Under the pieces are notes generated by a model, which saw only the letters and a program-made list of their open reading frames with translations, made no database searches and was not told the origin of the DNA. A stretch of DNA of 64,000 bases from JAGQOZ01 sp041399205 (GTDB taxonomy: Bacteria > Planctomycetota > Planctomycetia > Pirellulales > Pirellulaceae): positions 147,575 to 211,574 of the forward strand of contig JAWKTK010000016.1 of the NCBI GenBank assembly GCA_041399205.1, read 5' to 3'. Shown one piece after another: positions 54,589 through 63,896 of the stretch. Each line of letters starts with the position of its first letter. Position 1 is the first letter of the stretch. The translations under genes and the position numbers were made by a program.

Positions 54589-54602
54589 TGCGGCTAGCCG
54601 CA
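54589..54602. promoter_or_regulatory. 14-base perfect palindrome before the TPR-sulfotransferase
   Basis: TGCGGCTAGCCGCA (54589-54602) is a perfect palindrome, 23 bases before the downstream start. There is no T-run, so it looks more like an operator than a terminator. No regulator is identified. Confidence 0.35.
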
Positions 54603-54625
54603 GCATGCTAACATGGGGGCAAAAC

Positions 54626-56265
54626 ATGAATTCGTTAGACACTGTCTTTTCTTCGGCATTGCAGGCACATCAGTCTGGTGATCTCACCTCGGCTGCCAAT
54701 GGTTATGCCGCCGTGTTGCAAGCGAACCCGGGACATGCGGATGCCTGGCATCTTGCCGGCGTGTTGGCGCATCAGAAAGGTCGTTCTGAAGAAGCGGTCG
54801 AACAGATCCATTTGGCGGTGCAACTCAATCCTACCAATCCTGAATACTTGGGAAATCTGGCGTCTATCTTGAATAAATTGGAACGCCACGAAGAAGCCAA
54901 TCAAGCGGCGGATGTCGGCCTGCAGATTCAAGCCGACTACGGACCGGTCCATTTCCAAAAGGCCATGTCGCTGTTAGGACAGAACCAACTACAAGAAGCA
55001 CTCAAGTGGTTTCAATCTGCCATTCATGTGGGCTTTGCCGCAGATATTGCTTGGCGACATGCCAGTGACGTTTACCAGCGCAGCGGCAACCTGGCAGAAG
55101 CGATTTCGGCACTTGAAAAATCTTGGAAACAGAACCCGGTCAATCCCGCTACGTTCTTCCAATTCGCCGAATTTGTTCGTTCCAAGCAGTATCAGTTTTC
55201 GCCAGACCAGGTTCGTCACATGCAAGTGCTGGCGGACGGCACCAAAGAGAGTCCCAAGAGCCAAGCTCGGATTCATTGGGCATTGGCGGTTCATTGTGAA
55301 AGCAAGCAAGAATACGCATCCGCCTTCCAGCACTTTACTGCATCCAACGAAGCGTCATTATTTGGACTGGAACAACGAGGGGTGCGGTTTGGCAGCGAAG
55401 TTGGCAAGCGTCGAGTGGATGATTTGATCGAATTCTTCACCACGCAACGAATTGAATTCTTTCAGAACGCCGGGCACGATACACCGCAGCCAATATTCAT
55501 TGTCGGCCTGCCTCGATCCGGAACAACGCTTACGCAACAGATCCTTTCCCAGCATCCCGGTATTGTTGGCTTGGGCGAGCTGACCGACATCAGCAACTTA
55601 GTGGCCGATCAGTTTGGGAAAGGCGAGCAAACGCCCATCCGCGAAACACTGCCGAACTTGACAGAGCGGCGGGTTGCGGATGCGGCCAATTTGTACTTGT
55701 CCAGCACCTACCAAAAGCCATCCAGTTGAATCAAGGCCAGCCGGTGAGCGAACAAGTCTGTCACACGGTGGACAAGATGCCGGGCAACTATTTAAACGTC
55801 GGCTTCATTCGTATGATGTTTCCCAACGCCACCATCATTCACATGCAACGAGACCCTCGTGACGTTTGCTTGTCTTGTTACTGTCAGTCCTTCAATGCAG
55901 ACGGCTTGCAAGTCTGGACCGCCAAGCTAGATTCTATCGCGGAAGTCTACCAACACTATGACCAGATCATGCAGCATTGGCATCAAGTGATGCCCGGCCA
56001 AATCTACAATCTAGTGTATGAAGATCTATTAGAATCACCAGAAGTTCACATTCGAAAACTGTTAGATCATATCAACTTGCCTTGGCATCCGGACTGTCTG
56101 GAATTTCAACAAGGCAAGACAGCAGTCAAGACGGCCAGCGCTGTTCAGGTGCGGCAGCCACTATACAAGTCTTCACGTCAGAAATGGCGGAACTACGAAC
56201 AGCAACTTCAGCCTTTGATTGAAAGACTGGCGGTGCCTATTGCCCGCTTTGAAAGCCGCCAGTAA
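54626..56265 (+). CDS. TPR-repeat sulfotransferase, frame broken near 55713
   Basis: Fused tetratricopeptide-repeat and PAPS-dependent sulfotransferase. Starts at ATG 54626 (GGGGG about 7 bases before; ATG 54605 is less likely). The N-terminal half (about 1-230) has TPR repeats such as NPGHADAWHLAGVLAHQKG and GRSEEAVEQI. The sulfotransferase part has the 5'-PAPS loop VGLPRSGTTLTQQIL. At 55713 the frame ends in LSSTYQKPSS. The continuation KAIQLNQGQPVSE runs in the -1 frame to 56265, with the 3'-PAPS segment MQRDPRDVCLSCYCQSF. One missing A in an AAAA tract (55713-55716) restores 546 residues. Likely a consensus error. It may sulfate an exported peptide or saccharide. Confidence 0.85.
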
Positions 56266-56302
56266 TTCTATTGCGGCCGAATTTTGCCGCCCGCGAACCG
56301 GC

Positions 56303-58144
56303 CTACCGTTGGATATTGTATTCATCTAGCTTGCGGTACAACGTGGCGCGACCGATGCCTAACAGTTTGGCCGCTTCGGGCACCTTTCCGTCGGTTCGCT
56401 TCAACGCTTCTTCGATGAGTTTCTTTTCCCAGTCCGAAATTTTAAGACTGGTCGGCCGCTCAGCGGCATCGACGGACCGGAGCCCCAAATCATCCTCGCG
56501 CAATGTGTTAGATTCCGCTAATACCACAGCACTATCAACGACGTTTCGCAACTGTCTCACATTGCCCGGCCAATCATACGATAGTAGTTTTTCGAGCGCG
56601 CCGTCCGAAATAGTCATACCGGGCCGACCATGTTTCACGCCAAAATGTGACAGAAAGAAATTGATCAACAGCCGAATATCGTTGCCTCGTTCACGCAATG
56701 GAGGCACATGTAATTCGAACACAGAAAGTCGATAATACAAATCTTGGCGAAACCGCTTCTCTTTGACAAATTCTTTGAGGTCGCGATTGGTTGCCGCGAT
56801 CACGCGCACATCCACGCTCACTTCCTTCGTTGCACCTACCGGCAAGAACGGATGCCCTTCCAGAATGCGAAGCAGTTTTGCTTGCCCTTCCAAAGTCAGT
56901 TCACCAATTTCATCCAAGAACAACGTACCTGTATCGGCTTGCTGAAACCAACCATCATGGTCTCGATCCGCACTGGTAAACGCGCCTTTGCGATGACCAA
57001 ATAACTGGCTTTCCATCAGCTCGGCCGGAATCGCTGCGCAGTTAACGGAAAGCAGAGGCCGATCGGCGCGCAAACTGGAACGATGCAACGCTCGCGCGAC
57101 CAGCTCTTTTCCCGAACCGCTTTCTCCACGAATCAACACTACGCCGGACGCACGAGCGACCCGAGCGATCTTGCCCTTGAGTTCTTGCATCGGCTCACTT
57201 TCACCGATTAATTCGTCGCAGGCAGCCGAACTAGCGACTAAACGAGCATGGTCGGCGGCCAAGGCTGCCTCCTGTCTCGCTCGCACCAACGCTACTACCA
57301 TCAGGTTGGCCGTGGAGATGGCAAAGTCAAAGTCGACCTGCCGAAAACGTCCTTCTTCGCGATACAAATGAATCGCACCTAGAGTCAGTTTGTCGCGAAC
57401 CAACGGAATGCACATCGCATCGGCATAACTTCGCAAACTGTTGGATGCATCTCGAGTCGAACCCTTGTTGGACATCCACACTGCGCGACCCTGTTCGCAC
57501 ACTACTTCTGTCAACGAATCGCTCAGTGAAATTTCTGCAGCCGAATTAGGCAGCACAAACTTGGTTCGCAACTTGCCGGCGTCACTAACCCACAGAAATC
57601 CAACCACGGAACTGCGAGTGCGGTCGTGCAGCAGGCGCAACGAAGATTCGATCACATCGTCTTGGTCGCCGGAACCAAGCAATCGGACGCTGAGTTGATA
57701 TAGCAGCAACAAGTCGTGCGCGAATTCGCCTCGTTCCAAAGCCGACAACAACATCTGGCTGGAATCTTCTGGGCGAATCGCCGTCTCTTTTACAATGTGT
57801 TCTGGACGTGGCTGAGTTCGAGTCACCAGAGTGGGCGGTTGGTCCGAATGATGAAACGTGAATTCGGTGGTGCCAATCCGAATGCGACTCTCTTCAAACA
57901 ACGCCGCTTCGTCAATACGCTGGTCATTGACAAATGTACCGTTGCGACTCTCTGCGTCTTGAACAAACCATTGTCCTTCGCGACGAAGGATACGAGCGTG
58001 AATGCGTGAACAACCCGGATCCGTTACCACCACTTCACAATCAGCACCTCGGCCTAATTGGCTGACCTTGGTCGAATCCAGCATGTAGTTGGTTCCCGTC
58101 CGTTCTCCTGATGTGACGGTAAGGTAAGAATAGTCTTCAATCAT
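56303..58144 (-). CDS. Sigma-54-dependent-type regulator with FHA, GAF and AAA+ domains
   Basis: Enhancer-binding-type transcription activator, 613 residues from ATG 58144. The longer open frame upstream is rejected because it overlaps the next gene and has no FHA-like start. Order: FHA (about 20-100; GRGADCEVVV, SRIHARIL, SRNGTFV), GAF-like (about 170-300), AAA+ with Walker A GESGSGKE (about 340) and a GAFTSA loop (387-392), Walker B LFLDEIGEL, then a Fis-type HTH ending RATLYRKLDEYNIQR. The sigma-54 contact loop is usually GAFTGA; here it is GAFTSA. The FHA domain suggests a Ser/Thr kinase input, and a kinase with sensor is encoded 13 kb away. The next gene begins 180 bases upstream in coordinate terms. 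Confidence 0.92.
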   Translation of the reverse strand: MIEDYSYLTVTSGERTGTNYMLDSTKVSQLGRGADCEVVVTDPGCSRIHARILRREGQWFVQDAESRNGTFVNDQRIDEAALFEESRIRIGTTEFTFHHSDQPPTLVTRTQPRPEHIVKETAIRPEDSSQMLLSALERGEFAHDLLLLYQLSVRLLGSGDQDDVIESSLRLLHDRTRSSVVGFLWVSDAGKLRTKFVLPNSAAEISLSDSLTEVVCEQGRAVWMSNKGSTRDASNSLRSYADAMCIPLVRDKLTLGAIHLYREEGRFRQVDFDFAISTANLMVVALVRARQEAALAADHARLVASSAACDELIGESEPMQELKGKIARVARASGVVLIRGESGSGKELVARALHRSSLRADRPLLSVNCAAIPAELMESQLFGHRKGAFTSADRDHDGWFQQADTGTLFLDEIGELTLEGQAKLLRILEGHPFLPVGATKEVSVDVRVIAATNRDLKEFVKEKRFRQDLYYRLSVFELHVPPLRERGNDIRLLINFFLSHFGVKHGRPGMTISDGALEKLLSYDWPGNVRQLRNVVDSAVVLAESNTLREDDLGLRSVDAAERPTSLKISDWEKKLIEEALKRTDGKVPEAAKLLGIGRATLYRKLDEYNIQR

Positions 58145-58323
58145 TTCGACGTCTTTTGTCTCTGCGCGTTCAGGTCCCTGGAGTGCATCACTGTGAATAT
58201 AAACTCGACATGGATCAATTTGATCAAGCGCAAGCGAAAAGCAAATTCGCCAACGAATCTTTCCTCGCGGACGCTCGGGCGTTTCTTTCTGCCGACAAAC
58301 CGTCCACAGGCAGCACCGCCCTG

Positions 58324-59517
58324 TTAATATCTTATCACGCGACGCTGAATTCCAATACCAACCAACAATAGAGCTAGATTGCCAATCCAAACCGCGTAGG
58401 GCGGAACGGCACCATCTTTGGCGCGATCCACGGAAAACGCCAGCAATGGGTAGTAGATAATCAGGATCGGCAAGAAGACGGCGGCAAACGTGACGAAGAA
58501 ATTCGAGTTCTTCATTTGGATGGCCAATGGCGCACCGACCAAGACGAAGAAGAAACAACTAAAGCCCGTTGCCCACCGTCGATACGGTTCTAGCTTGAGT
58601 CGATGGAGCCGAGTGCGTTCGTCGTTGACAGCTCGATTTCGCGAATTCCACGATCCCGGTTCCGCCAAAGACGCAAAGTCGGCTGTCATTAATTGATACG
58701 CCGCTTGACTGGCTGCCAAGCGTTCTAAGCTCCCCGTTCGCTTGCGCTGTTCGGTCGTTTCGCTAGGGATTAGATGCATCGGCACCAGCGACGGGCTGTC
58801 CAAGTGGTTTCCTTTCCGAGTGGCATTGATCAGCGGAATTTCAAACACATGTTCCGTGTTGCGAAAATCCATGATCTCGCTATCACCAATTTCCACAATG
58901 CCGTCTCGCAAATGAAATTCCAGAATCTGCTTTTCCTTGTTGCTACGAAGTTCCGCTTCTCGCGCGTTAATGGTCACCGACGGCGAATTGCCCGACGTGC
59001 GAATGTCAATGTGCGGTTGCAGTAATGTTCGATCCTGGACGTCTCGCACATTGATCCAGAACCCGCTAACGCCATATGACTTCTGGGTTCGCAACATGCG
59101 ATACACCACTTCTTCCACCGATTCGATCACCACGGTATAGATTCCGGTTCGACCCCAAGAAGGAGCCAGATCGTTGATCCACACCGCTACCAAACTTACC
59201 AAGAAGCCAACAATCAGCGCCGGCCGCAGCAAGGCCTTGGGTGAAATTCCCAATGACTTGGTAGCCACCACTTCATTGTCTGCCGACATACGCCCATAAA
59301 CGCTGCAGGTCGCAATCAAAATGGTGGCCGGAATGGACGGCTGCAGCGCCACCGGAACAACATAAGGAATCATTCGCAAGATAGCATTGATTCCCAGGCC
59401 TTCTCGCAAGCCTTCACGAATCACACCTACCAGCATCAACAACAGCGTGATGCCAAACAGCGTCACCATGAAGATGGAGAGAAGTTCGAAAAGGATATAA
59501 CGAGTTATCCGAGTCAC
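58324..59517 (-). CDS. LptF/LptG-family permease (lipid export to outer membrane)
   Basis: YjgP/YjgQ-type permease component of the Lpt ABC exporter, 397 residues. N-terminal membrane helices (about 1-60 and 95-125) begin MTRITRYILFELLSIFMVTL, then a large periplasmic beta-jellyroll-like domain (about 130-290) rich in FHLRDG and FEIPL strands, then three C-terminal helices (FFFVLVGAPLAIQMK...). Such proteins carry LPS or related lipids toward LptD. WaaA at 16.8 kb supports an LPS-type lipid. LptF and LptG cannot be distinguished here, and the partner is not adjacent. Confidence 0.88.
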   Translation of the reverse strand: MTRITRYILFELLSIFMVTLFGITLLLMLVGVIREGLREGLGINAILRMIPYVVPVALQPSIPATILIATCSVYGRMSADNEVVATKSLGISPKALLRPALIVGFLVSLVAVWINDLAPSWGRTGIYTVVIESVEEVVYRMLRTQKSYGVSGFWINVRDVQDRTLLQPHIDIRTSGNSPSVTINAREAELRSNKEKQILEFHLRDGIVEIGDSEIMDFRNTEHVFEIPLINATRKGNHLDSPSLVPMHLIPSETTEQRKRTGSLERLAASQAAYQLMTADFASLAEPGSWNSRNRAVNDERTRLHRLKLEPYRRWATGFSCFFFVLVGAPLAIQMKNSNFFVTFAAVFLPILIIYYPLLAFSVDRAKDGAVPPYAVWIGNLALLLVGIGIQRRVIRY

Positions 59518-59711
59518 TGCGGCGAATCCTGACGTCCATGTTTGCGGGGCGAGCCAGACTGTAACAAGTCCGGCGACAAAGGAAAAGAATGAACTGCCGG
59601 GTTGCTAGCATTGCTTGCACTGCCGGTTGCTATCTTCTGTTGACCCCATTCCGTTCGCTGGATACATTCCCGCATTCATTGTTCTTCGTACCGTTTGAAA
59701 ATTCTTGCCGC

Positions 59712-60713
59712 ATGAAAGTTGGCACTGCCATGAAGCTGCATTCGCTCCCATCGTCGGATCGCACCGCTGCCTGTGATCTTTGTCAAGCAACGTCGTTTCG
59801 TCTGGTTGGTACGAAAGATCGTCGCGGCGATGGATTACAAACCGTGATTTGCGAAACCTGTGGTCTGGTATCTCACGAACGTATTCCTACCGACAGCGAA
59901 TTGAACGAATACTACGCGGCGGAATATCGGCAAGATTATCACGGCGAATTTATGCCTTCACCGCATCGCGTGGTCCGAGCTTGGGAGGGCGCGAATTGGC
60001 TGTACGATCGCTTAGCGAACTACCTGCCGCCAGCAGCCCATGTGTTTGAAATTGGCGCAGGAATCGGTTGCACCGTGAAACGATTCGCACTCGGAGGCTT
60101 CCACGCCGAAGGTATCGAACCGGGCGTTGGCTTCAGCGAATTCGCTCGCAATCAACTCCACGCCGAAGTTCGTCCCGACTGGCTCTTCGATCTTAATCTG
60201 AATTCGCCCCAAGACCTAATCTTGCTGGTCCACGTCATTGAGCATTTTCAATCACCTCGGCATGCCCTAGAAACCATTCATCAGTTCCTCAAGCCCGATG
60301 GCCTGTTGTACGTCGAGTGTCCCAATGTGGCTGGCCCTCACGCGGCACCGGGAAAACAGTTTCACTTTGCTCACATCTACAACTTTGCACCTCATACCTT
60401 GGAGATGTTGGCACAATCTTGCGGATACGCAATTGAAGAAAGAATTCCCGTAGACGGTGAACTCACCTTGCGATATCTGCTCCGCCGGTCAGACACAACC
60501 AACCTACAGCTTCAGCCGCAAGCCGCTCAAACTACGCTGGACGGCATGTTCCGCTATAACACGTTGTCATACCACATGCGTCCGTCGTACTGGGGCAAAC
60601 GCATGCTTCGAGACATCCGGTTTGCGCGCCAGCGCCTCACGGCTCGAACCCAGCTTCAGCAGATTCTGCAACAATGTCGACAAGTCAATTCGAATCTGCG
60701 CCGTGCCGCCTAA
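59712..60713 (+). CDS. Zinc-ribbon SAM methyltransferase (Methyltransf_23-like)
   Basis: Methyltransferase of about 333 residues. ATG 59712 (MKVGTAMKLHSLP) or 59730 are plausible starts; the frame remains open further upstream but those residues look like a shadow. An N-terminal zinc ribbon (CDLCQATSF ... CETCGLVSHER) precedes the SAM-binding motif VFEIGAGIGCTVKRF and GIEPGVGFSEF, then LLVHVIEHFQSPRHALE and FLKPDGLLYVECPN. This layout is common in C-methyltransferases of glycan or sugar clusters and in small-molecule methyltransferases. No sugar operon is adjacent. Substrate unknown. Confidence 0.82.
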   Translation: MKVGTAMKLHSLPSSDRTAACDLCQATSFRLVGTKDRRGDGLQTVICETCGLVSHERIPTDSELNEYYAAEYRQDYHGEFMPSPHRVVRAWEGANWLYDRLANYLPPAAHVFEIGAGIGCTVKRFALGGFHAEGIEPGVGFSEFARNQLHAEVRPDWLFDLNLNSPQDLILLVHVIEHFQSPRHALETIHQFLKPDGLLYVECPNVAGPHAAPGKQFHFAHIYNFAPHTLEMLAQSCGYAIEERIPVDGELTLRYLLRRSDTTNLQLQPQAAQTTLDGMFRYNTLSYHMRPSYWGKRMLRDIRFARQRLTARTQLQQILQQCRQVNSNLRRAA

Positions 60714-60888
60714 CATGGCAAAGCATCATGCGCTACCACGTTCTAGTCACCCTCAGCGGAACGAACTAACCCGGATATTTCATCCGCTGATTGAGAAATA
60801 GAGGTAGTGCAAGACCCAGAATCTAGCAGAAACCCGGCAAAACCACTCTTGCCAGAAACCTTCAAATCAGCGAAATTCTAACGATCAT

Positions 60889-60963
60889 CGGGGTGTAGCT
60901 CAGCCTGGCTAGAGCGCTACGTTCGGGACGTAGAGGTCGCAAGTTCGAATCTTGTCACCCCGA
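60889..60963 (+). tRNA. tRNA-Pro (anticodon CGG)
   Basis: Acceptor arms CGGGGTG (60889-60895) and CACCCCG (60956-60962), discriminator A at 60963. The anticodon stem CTACG/CGTAG holds loop TTCGGGA with anticodon CGG at 60924-60926, decoding CCG proline. D-arm GCTCAGCCTGGCTAGAGC and T-arm TTCGAATC are regular. The phage-derived module starts just beyond it, so the tRNA 3' end may be an integration site. Confidence 0.96.
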
Positions 60964-61181
60964 CTTTGTAAGTTGTTTCTGCTAATGGGCTTACGGAATC
61001 CGCTAAAAGGCCCCCATCGGTCAGTTTTCTGTAAGGCCCCTGTCTCGGCCCCTGGTATACCCAGGATTCTACCCGCTTAACCGGCAAAGTGAAGCTGTGG
61101 TCTTGGGCACTTGGCGATGAGGAGTGCACCATTATACCCAAGACCACGCGACAGGAAGTTATGTCGCTGCTTCACCTCGCT

Positions 61182-61484
61182 CTAACATGGCGGTAACAAC
61201 ACCAACGGGTCACTTGCGTTCGCGTTTTTCGGTGCCTTGTTGTGGACACTTGGACTTACCACGTCCCAGATGCTTGGCGGTACAAGCAAGTTCTCGTTCG
61301 CGGCATTCAATACCATCGCCGAAACTTGTTCGCCAAGCGGACCATGCTGCCCGCAATATTCCTCTCCCGTTGGAAGCAGCAATAGGTCGTCGTGCGTGGA
61401 AGAATTAGATAGCATGTCGCTGCATTTTGCTGTCAAGAATTCGGCCATGCATTTCGTACACTTACAGTTTTGATTACCAGACAT
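61182..61484 (-). CDS. Hypothetical Cys-rich phage-region protein
   Basis: 100 residues from internal ATG 61484 (MSGNQNCKCTKC), supported by GGAG about 10 bases upstream; a longer reading to 61571 overlaps the next gene and is less likely. It carries a Cys cluster near the N-terminus (CKCTKC), suggesting a small zinc-binding domain, and the rest is Pro/Leu-rich. No family was recognised. It lies between the coiled-coil gene and tRNA-Pro on the minus strand. Confidence 0.5.
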   Translation of the reverse strand: MSGNQNCKCTKCMAEFLTAKCSDMLSNSSTHDDLLLLPTGEEYCGQHGPLGEQVSAMVLNAANENLLVPPSIWDVVSPSVHNKAPKNANASDPLVLLPPC

Positions 61485-61521
61485 TTCTAAAACTCCGTTT
61501 GAAAATTTGGAAAGTTGACGG

Positions 61522-61980
61522 CTAGATGTTGATTTGGTTTGCTCGGTCTCTGAGTTCGGCAATTCTTGCAAGTCTTTCGGCCTCTTCTGCTTCTCGTTGT
61601 CTTTGGCTTAGGGCTTGTGGTGATTCTGCAAGTACTTCGTCGAATTCAGAAACCTTTTCGCGTAGCGAAAGCACGTTGGTACGCAGTCGCTCCAACTCCT
61701 CGATGTGCTGTTCGGTAATAGTGGGCACGTTGCGACTAGTCATTTGAGCCGCATCGAATGCTGATTTTTTAGCTGCATTGAACCATGCAATATGGCGTTC
61801 AAGTTGGGCTACGTAGTATTTGCGTCGTCGCAACAAACAATCGAATTCATTTTCGGGTGGGTCGTAATGCATGTACGAGTCACTGAATGCACCATTTTCA
61901 AATAGGTACCCTCCACCACCCTGGATATATGGACAGTTCATGCGTTCACGAAACTCATCTAGCGATTCAACAAATGGCAT
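61522..61980 (-). CDS. Hypothetical coiled-coil protein of the phage module
   Basis: 152 residues from ATG 61980 (MPFVESLDEFRERMNCPYIQ), with GAAAGG about 8 bases upstream and only 2 bases after the terminase stop, so co-translated. The N-terminal half has a GGGGYLF segment. The C-terminal half (about 80-150) is Glu/Arg/Leu-rich, a predicted coiled coil (RLRTNVLSLREKVSEFDEVL). No recognised domain. Position right after a terminase could fit a portal- or capsid-accessory protein, but that is a guess. Confidence 0.6.
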   Translation of the reverse strand: MPFVESLDEFRERMNCPYIQGGGGYLFENGAFSDSYMHYDPPENEFDCLLRRRKYYVAQLERHIAWFNAAKKSAFDAAQMTSRNVPTITEQHIEELERLRTNVLSLREKVSEFDEVLAESPQALSQRQREAEEAERLARIAELRDRANQINI

Positions 61981-61982
61981 AG

Positions 61983-63516
61983 TCAAAACCTTTCTTCGTG
62001 TAAGAGTTGTTCAATAAAACCACGTCTTGGTACCTCCCCGTACAGACTGCCGTCTAAGTCGATGGCACCGCACTGCCGTTTCTTTTTCCCTCCTGCCTCG
62101 TGTGCCAACAGCAAAGCAAGTCCAAACGCTGAAAACGTGTCTCCATGGCCGCTACTGTCTCTGGGTGAAACCAAACGAACGCCGTAGCTCTTTTCTTCAA
62201 CACGCAACTTGACTAGGTCATTGCGTAATTGGGAACATTCGTACAGCTCCAGACGGCGGTCAACAAAGCATTCGATTACCAGCCCCGCCATATCACGCAG
62301 ATTGGTCGACGTCGGTGGAACTTCTCGCATCCACGGTTTAGTCTGCAATCGGGTCTGAGACCGCAAGCGAATTTGTTTCTCAAATTCCAAACGCTGAGCC
62401 AAATGCTCAGCTTGCCATGGGTCAAACGCAACACAATTCAGTTGGAAACGCCTGTCGAGTTGCCGGATATAGTCTTCCACCTCAGTCAGATTGATCTTTT
62501 TGCCATGCATTGGCGTCCAGAGCCGGTTGTCCGCGAGGCGAATTCTACCTTGGTGTGGACTGCACAAATCGGCCAACGGCGAGCGTAACCACTGCACTGC
62601 AATCACGCTTAAGTCCAAGGTCAACACCTGCGATAAAATCCCAGTCTGCTTCGCGGTAAATAAAGGGCTTCAGTTCCTTTCGAAACGCTGCTTCAATGTC
62701 TTCTGGCCTGAGAGCATCACCACCGGACGGAGACCATTCATTCTGCCAAAGTCGGCGGAAAGCAATGTTTGGCAACAACCTTTCCTGTTCGTCTAGCCTG
62801 CCGTCGCTCATCCAACTGGCTTGCGGTCCATCAACGCGACTGAAATACCATGCTGGGTCTTGTCTAATTGCTTCACGTATCTTCCATTGCCAACTATCTA
62901 CGAATCCTGCGTTTGAAATTCCAACAAGCAAACAGGTTCGCCGCTTGGCTGCAGAGGAGATAATTGAGTTCCAGAGTGAGCCATCGCCTTGCCAATGAGT
63001 AAACTCGTCAGCAATAACAAAGTCGGGCAGAATCCCGTAGCTGGAAGCAACATCACTGGTTTCAATTCGCAACATGGAATCACGCCCAGGATGGTCTTTG
63101 GCAATATTGGTTACTTTGTCCTTGTCAACGCAAATGAGTTCTGCCAGCCAAGGATTGAGGCGAACAATTCTGTCAACAGCGTCTCTCAGTAAGGCAGCTT
63201 GGTCACGGTCAGCAGCATACGAATAGCCTCGAAGTGGTCGTGTGGCAAACGCAAGCAACCAAACCGCCATAACAGCCAAGTCAGTAGTTTTGGAATGACC
63301 ACGAGGCCGCTCAAGATACGCTCGCATTCGCACTTCTTGATTGGTTCTGCCTGAACATCGCAACAAGGCAACGTCTATCTCTTCAAAATCCTTTGCCTGC
63401 CACGAGTCAATGCATGCTCCAAAACGGACTGGACAGCCGTCCAATTCAATCGTCAGGTCGTTCCGAAATGCCTCAGGACTGGCGGAGTATTTGGCGTAGA
63501 GTTGCGAGCTAATCAC
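61983..63516 (-). CDS. Phage terminase large subunit, frame broken near 62555
   Basis: DNA-packaging motor with ATPase and nuclease. The first frame starts at GTG 63516, overlapping the upstream gene's TGA as GTGA. It has ERPRGHSKTTDLAV (Walker A-like with Lys-Thr), PDFVIADEFTHW (Walker B), VGISNAG (coupling) and the start of the nuclease fold AGVDLGLKRDCSAVV, ending at 62545. The nuclease remainder, GRIRLADNRLWTPMHGKK to DPWQAEHLAQRLE and GHGDTFSAFGLAL, is in the +1 frame to 61983. Removing one base near 62555 (CACACCAAGG) restores 510 residues. It could be inactivated prophage DNA, a programmed +1 shift, or a consensus error. Confidence 0.85.
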
Positions 63517-63896
63517 TTGATGACCTCCGTACTTGAGGCTTCAAGCCAAGGCTTGCTAGTGGCACGTCGGTCGAGACCAAGTGTTTTTGCCAGAGCACTC
63601 ATGGAATTCACTGCGGCAATCCAACGTCCAAGGGCTTCGGCTCGATCGATTTGGCCAGTTGCCATTTCGTGTTCAAGCGTTTGCAAGATGGATTCAAGCC
63701 AAACAAAGCGTTCGACAAGTGCATTCTTGACGTGGCTTACTTCGTGAATGCCGCCAACATCCGCAATAATTGCTTCGTAATTTTGGCGGAGCGTTTTGGC
63801 TAGATCGCACCGACCGTCCATCTCTTTCAGAAAACCTGCCTTGAACTTAGATGGGACGTTCGTTTTTAGCTTGGTCTGTTTCTTTTTGATTGCCAT
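63513..63896 (-). CDS. Putative phage terminase small subunit-like protein
   Basis: 127-residue basic protein immediately upstream of the terminase large subunit, with stop and start overlapping. The N-terminus is Lys-rich (MAIKKKQTKLKTNVPSKFK), and the rest is mainly helical (RQNYEAIIADVGG; LESILQTLEHEMATG). The name rests on gene order: terminase small subunits usually precede the large one. No HTH is evident by eye. A phage-related helical protein is the cautious reading. Confidence 0.55.
   Translation of the reverse strand: MAIKKKQTKLKTNVPSKFKAGFLKEMDGRCDLAKTLRQNYEAIIADVGGIHEVSHVKNALVERFVWLESILQTLEHEMATGQIDRAEALGRWIAAVNSMSALAKTLGLDRRATSKPWLEASSTEVIK

Noticed and set aside
54605..55729. 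Two separate genes at the sulfotransferase locus
   Set aside because: The two frames complete one TPR-sulfotransferase, with PAPS motifs split between them.
60917..61147. Minus-strand open frame ending GVTRFELATSTSRT
   Set aside because: Typical spurious frame that reads through a tRNA (GVTRFEL from the T-arm). It is not a gene.
62545..62627. Independent nuclease gene starting at 62627
   Set aside because: The first 25 residues of that frame look like a shadow, and the terminase nuclease begins in the other frame (AGVDLGLKRD).
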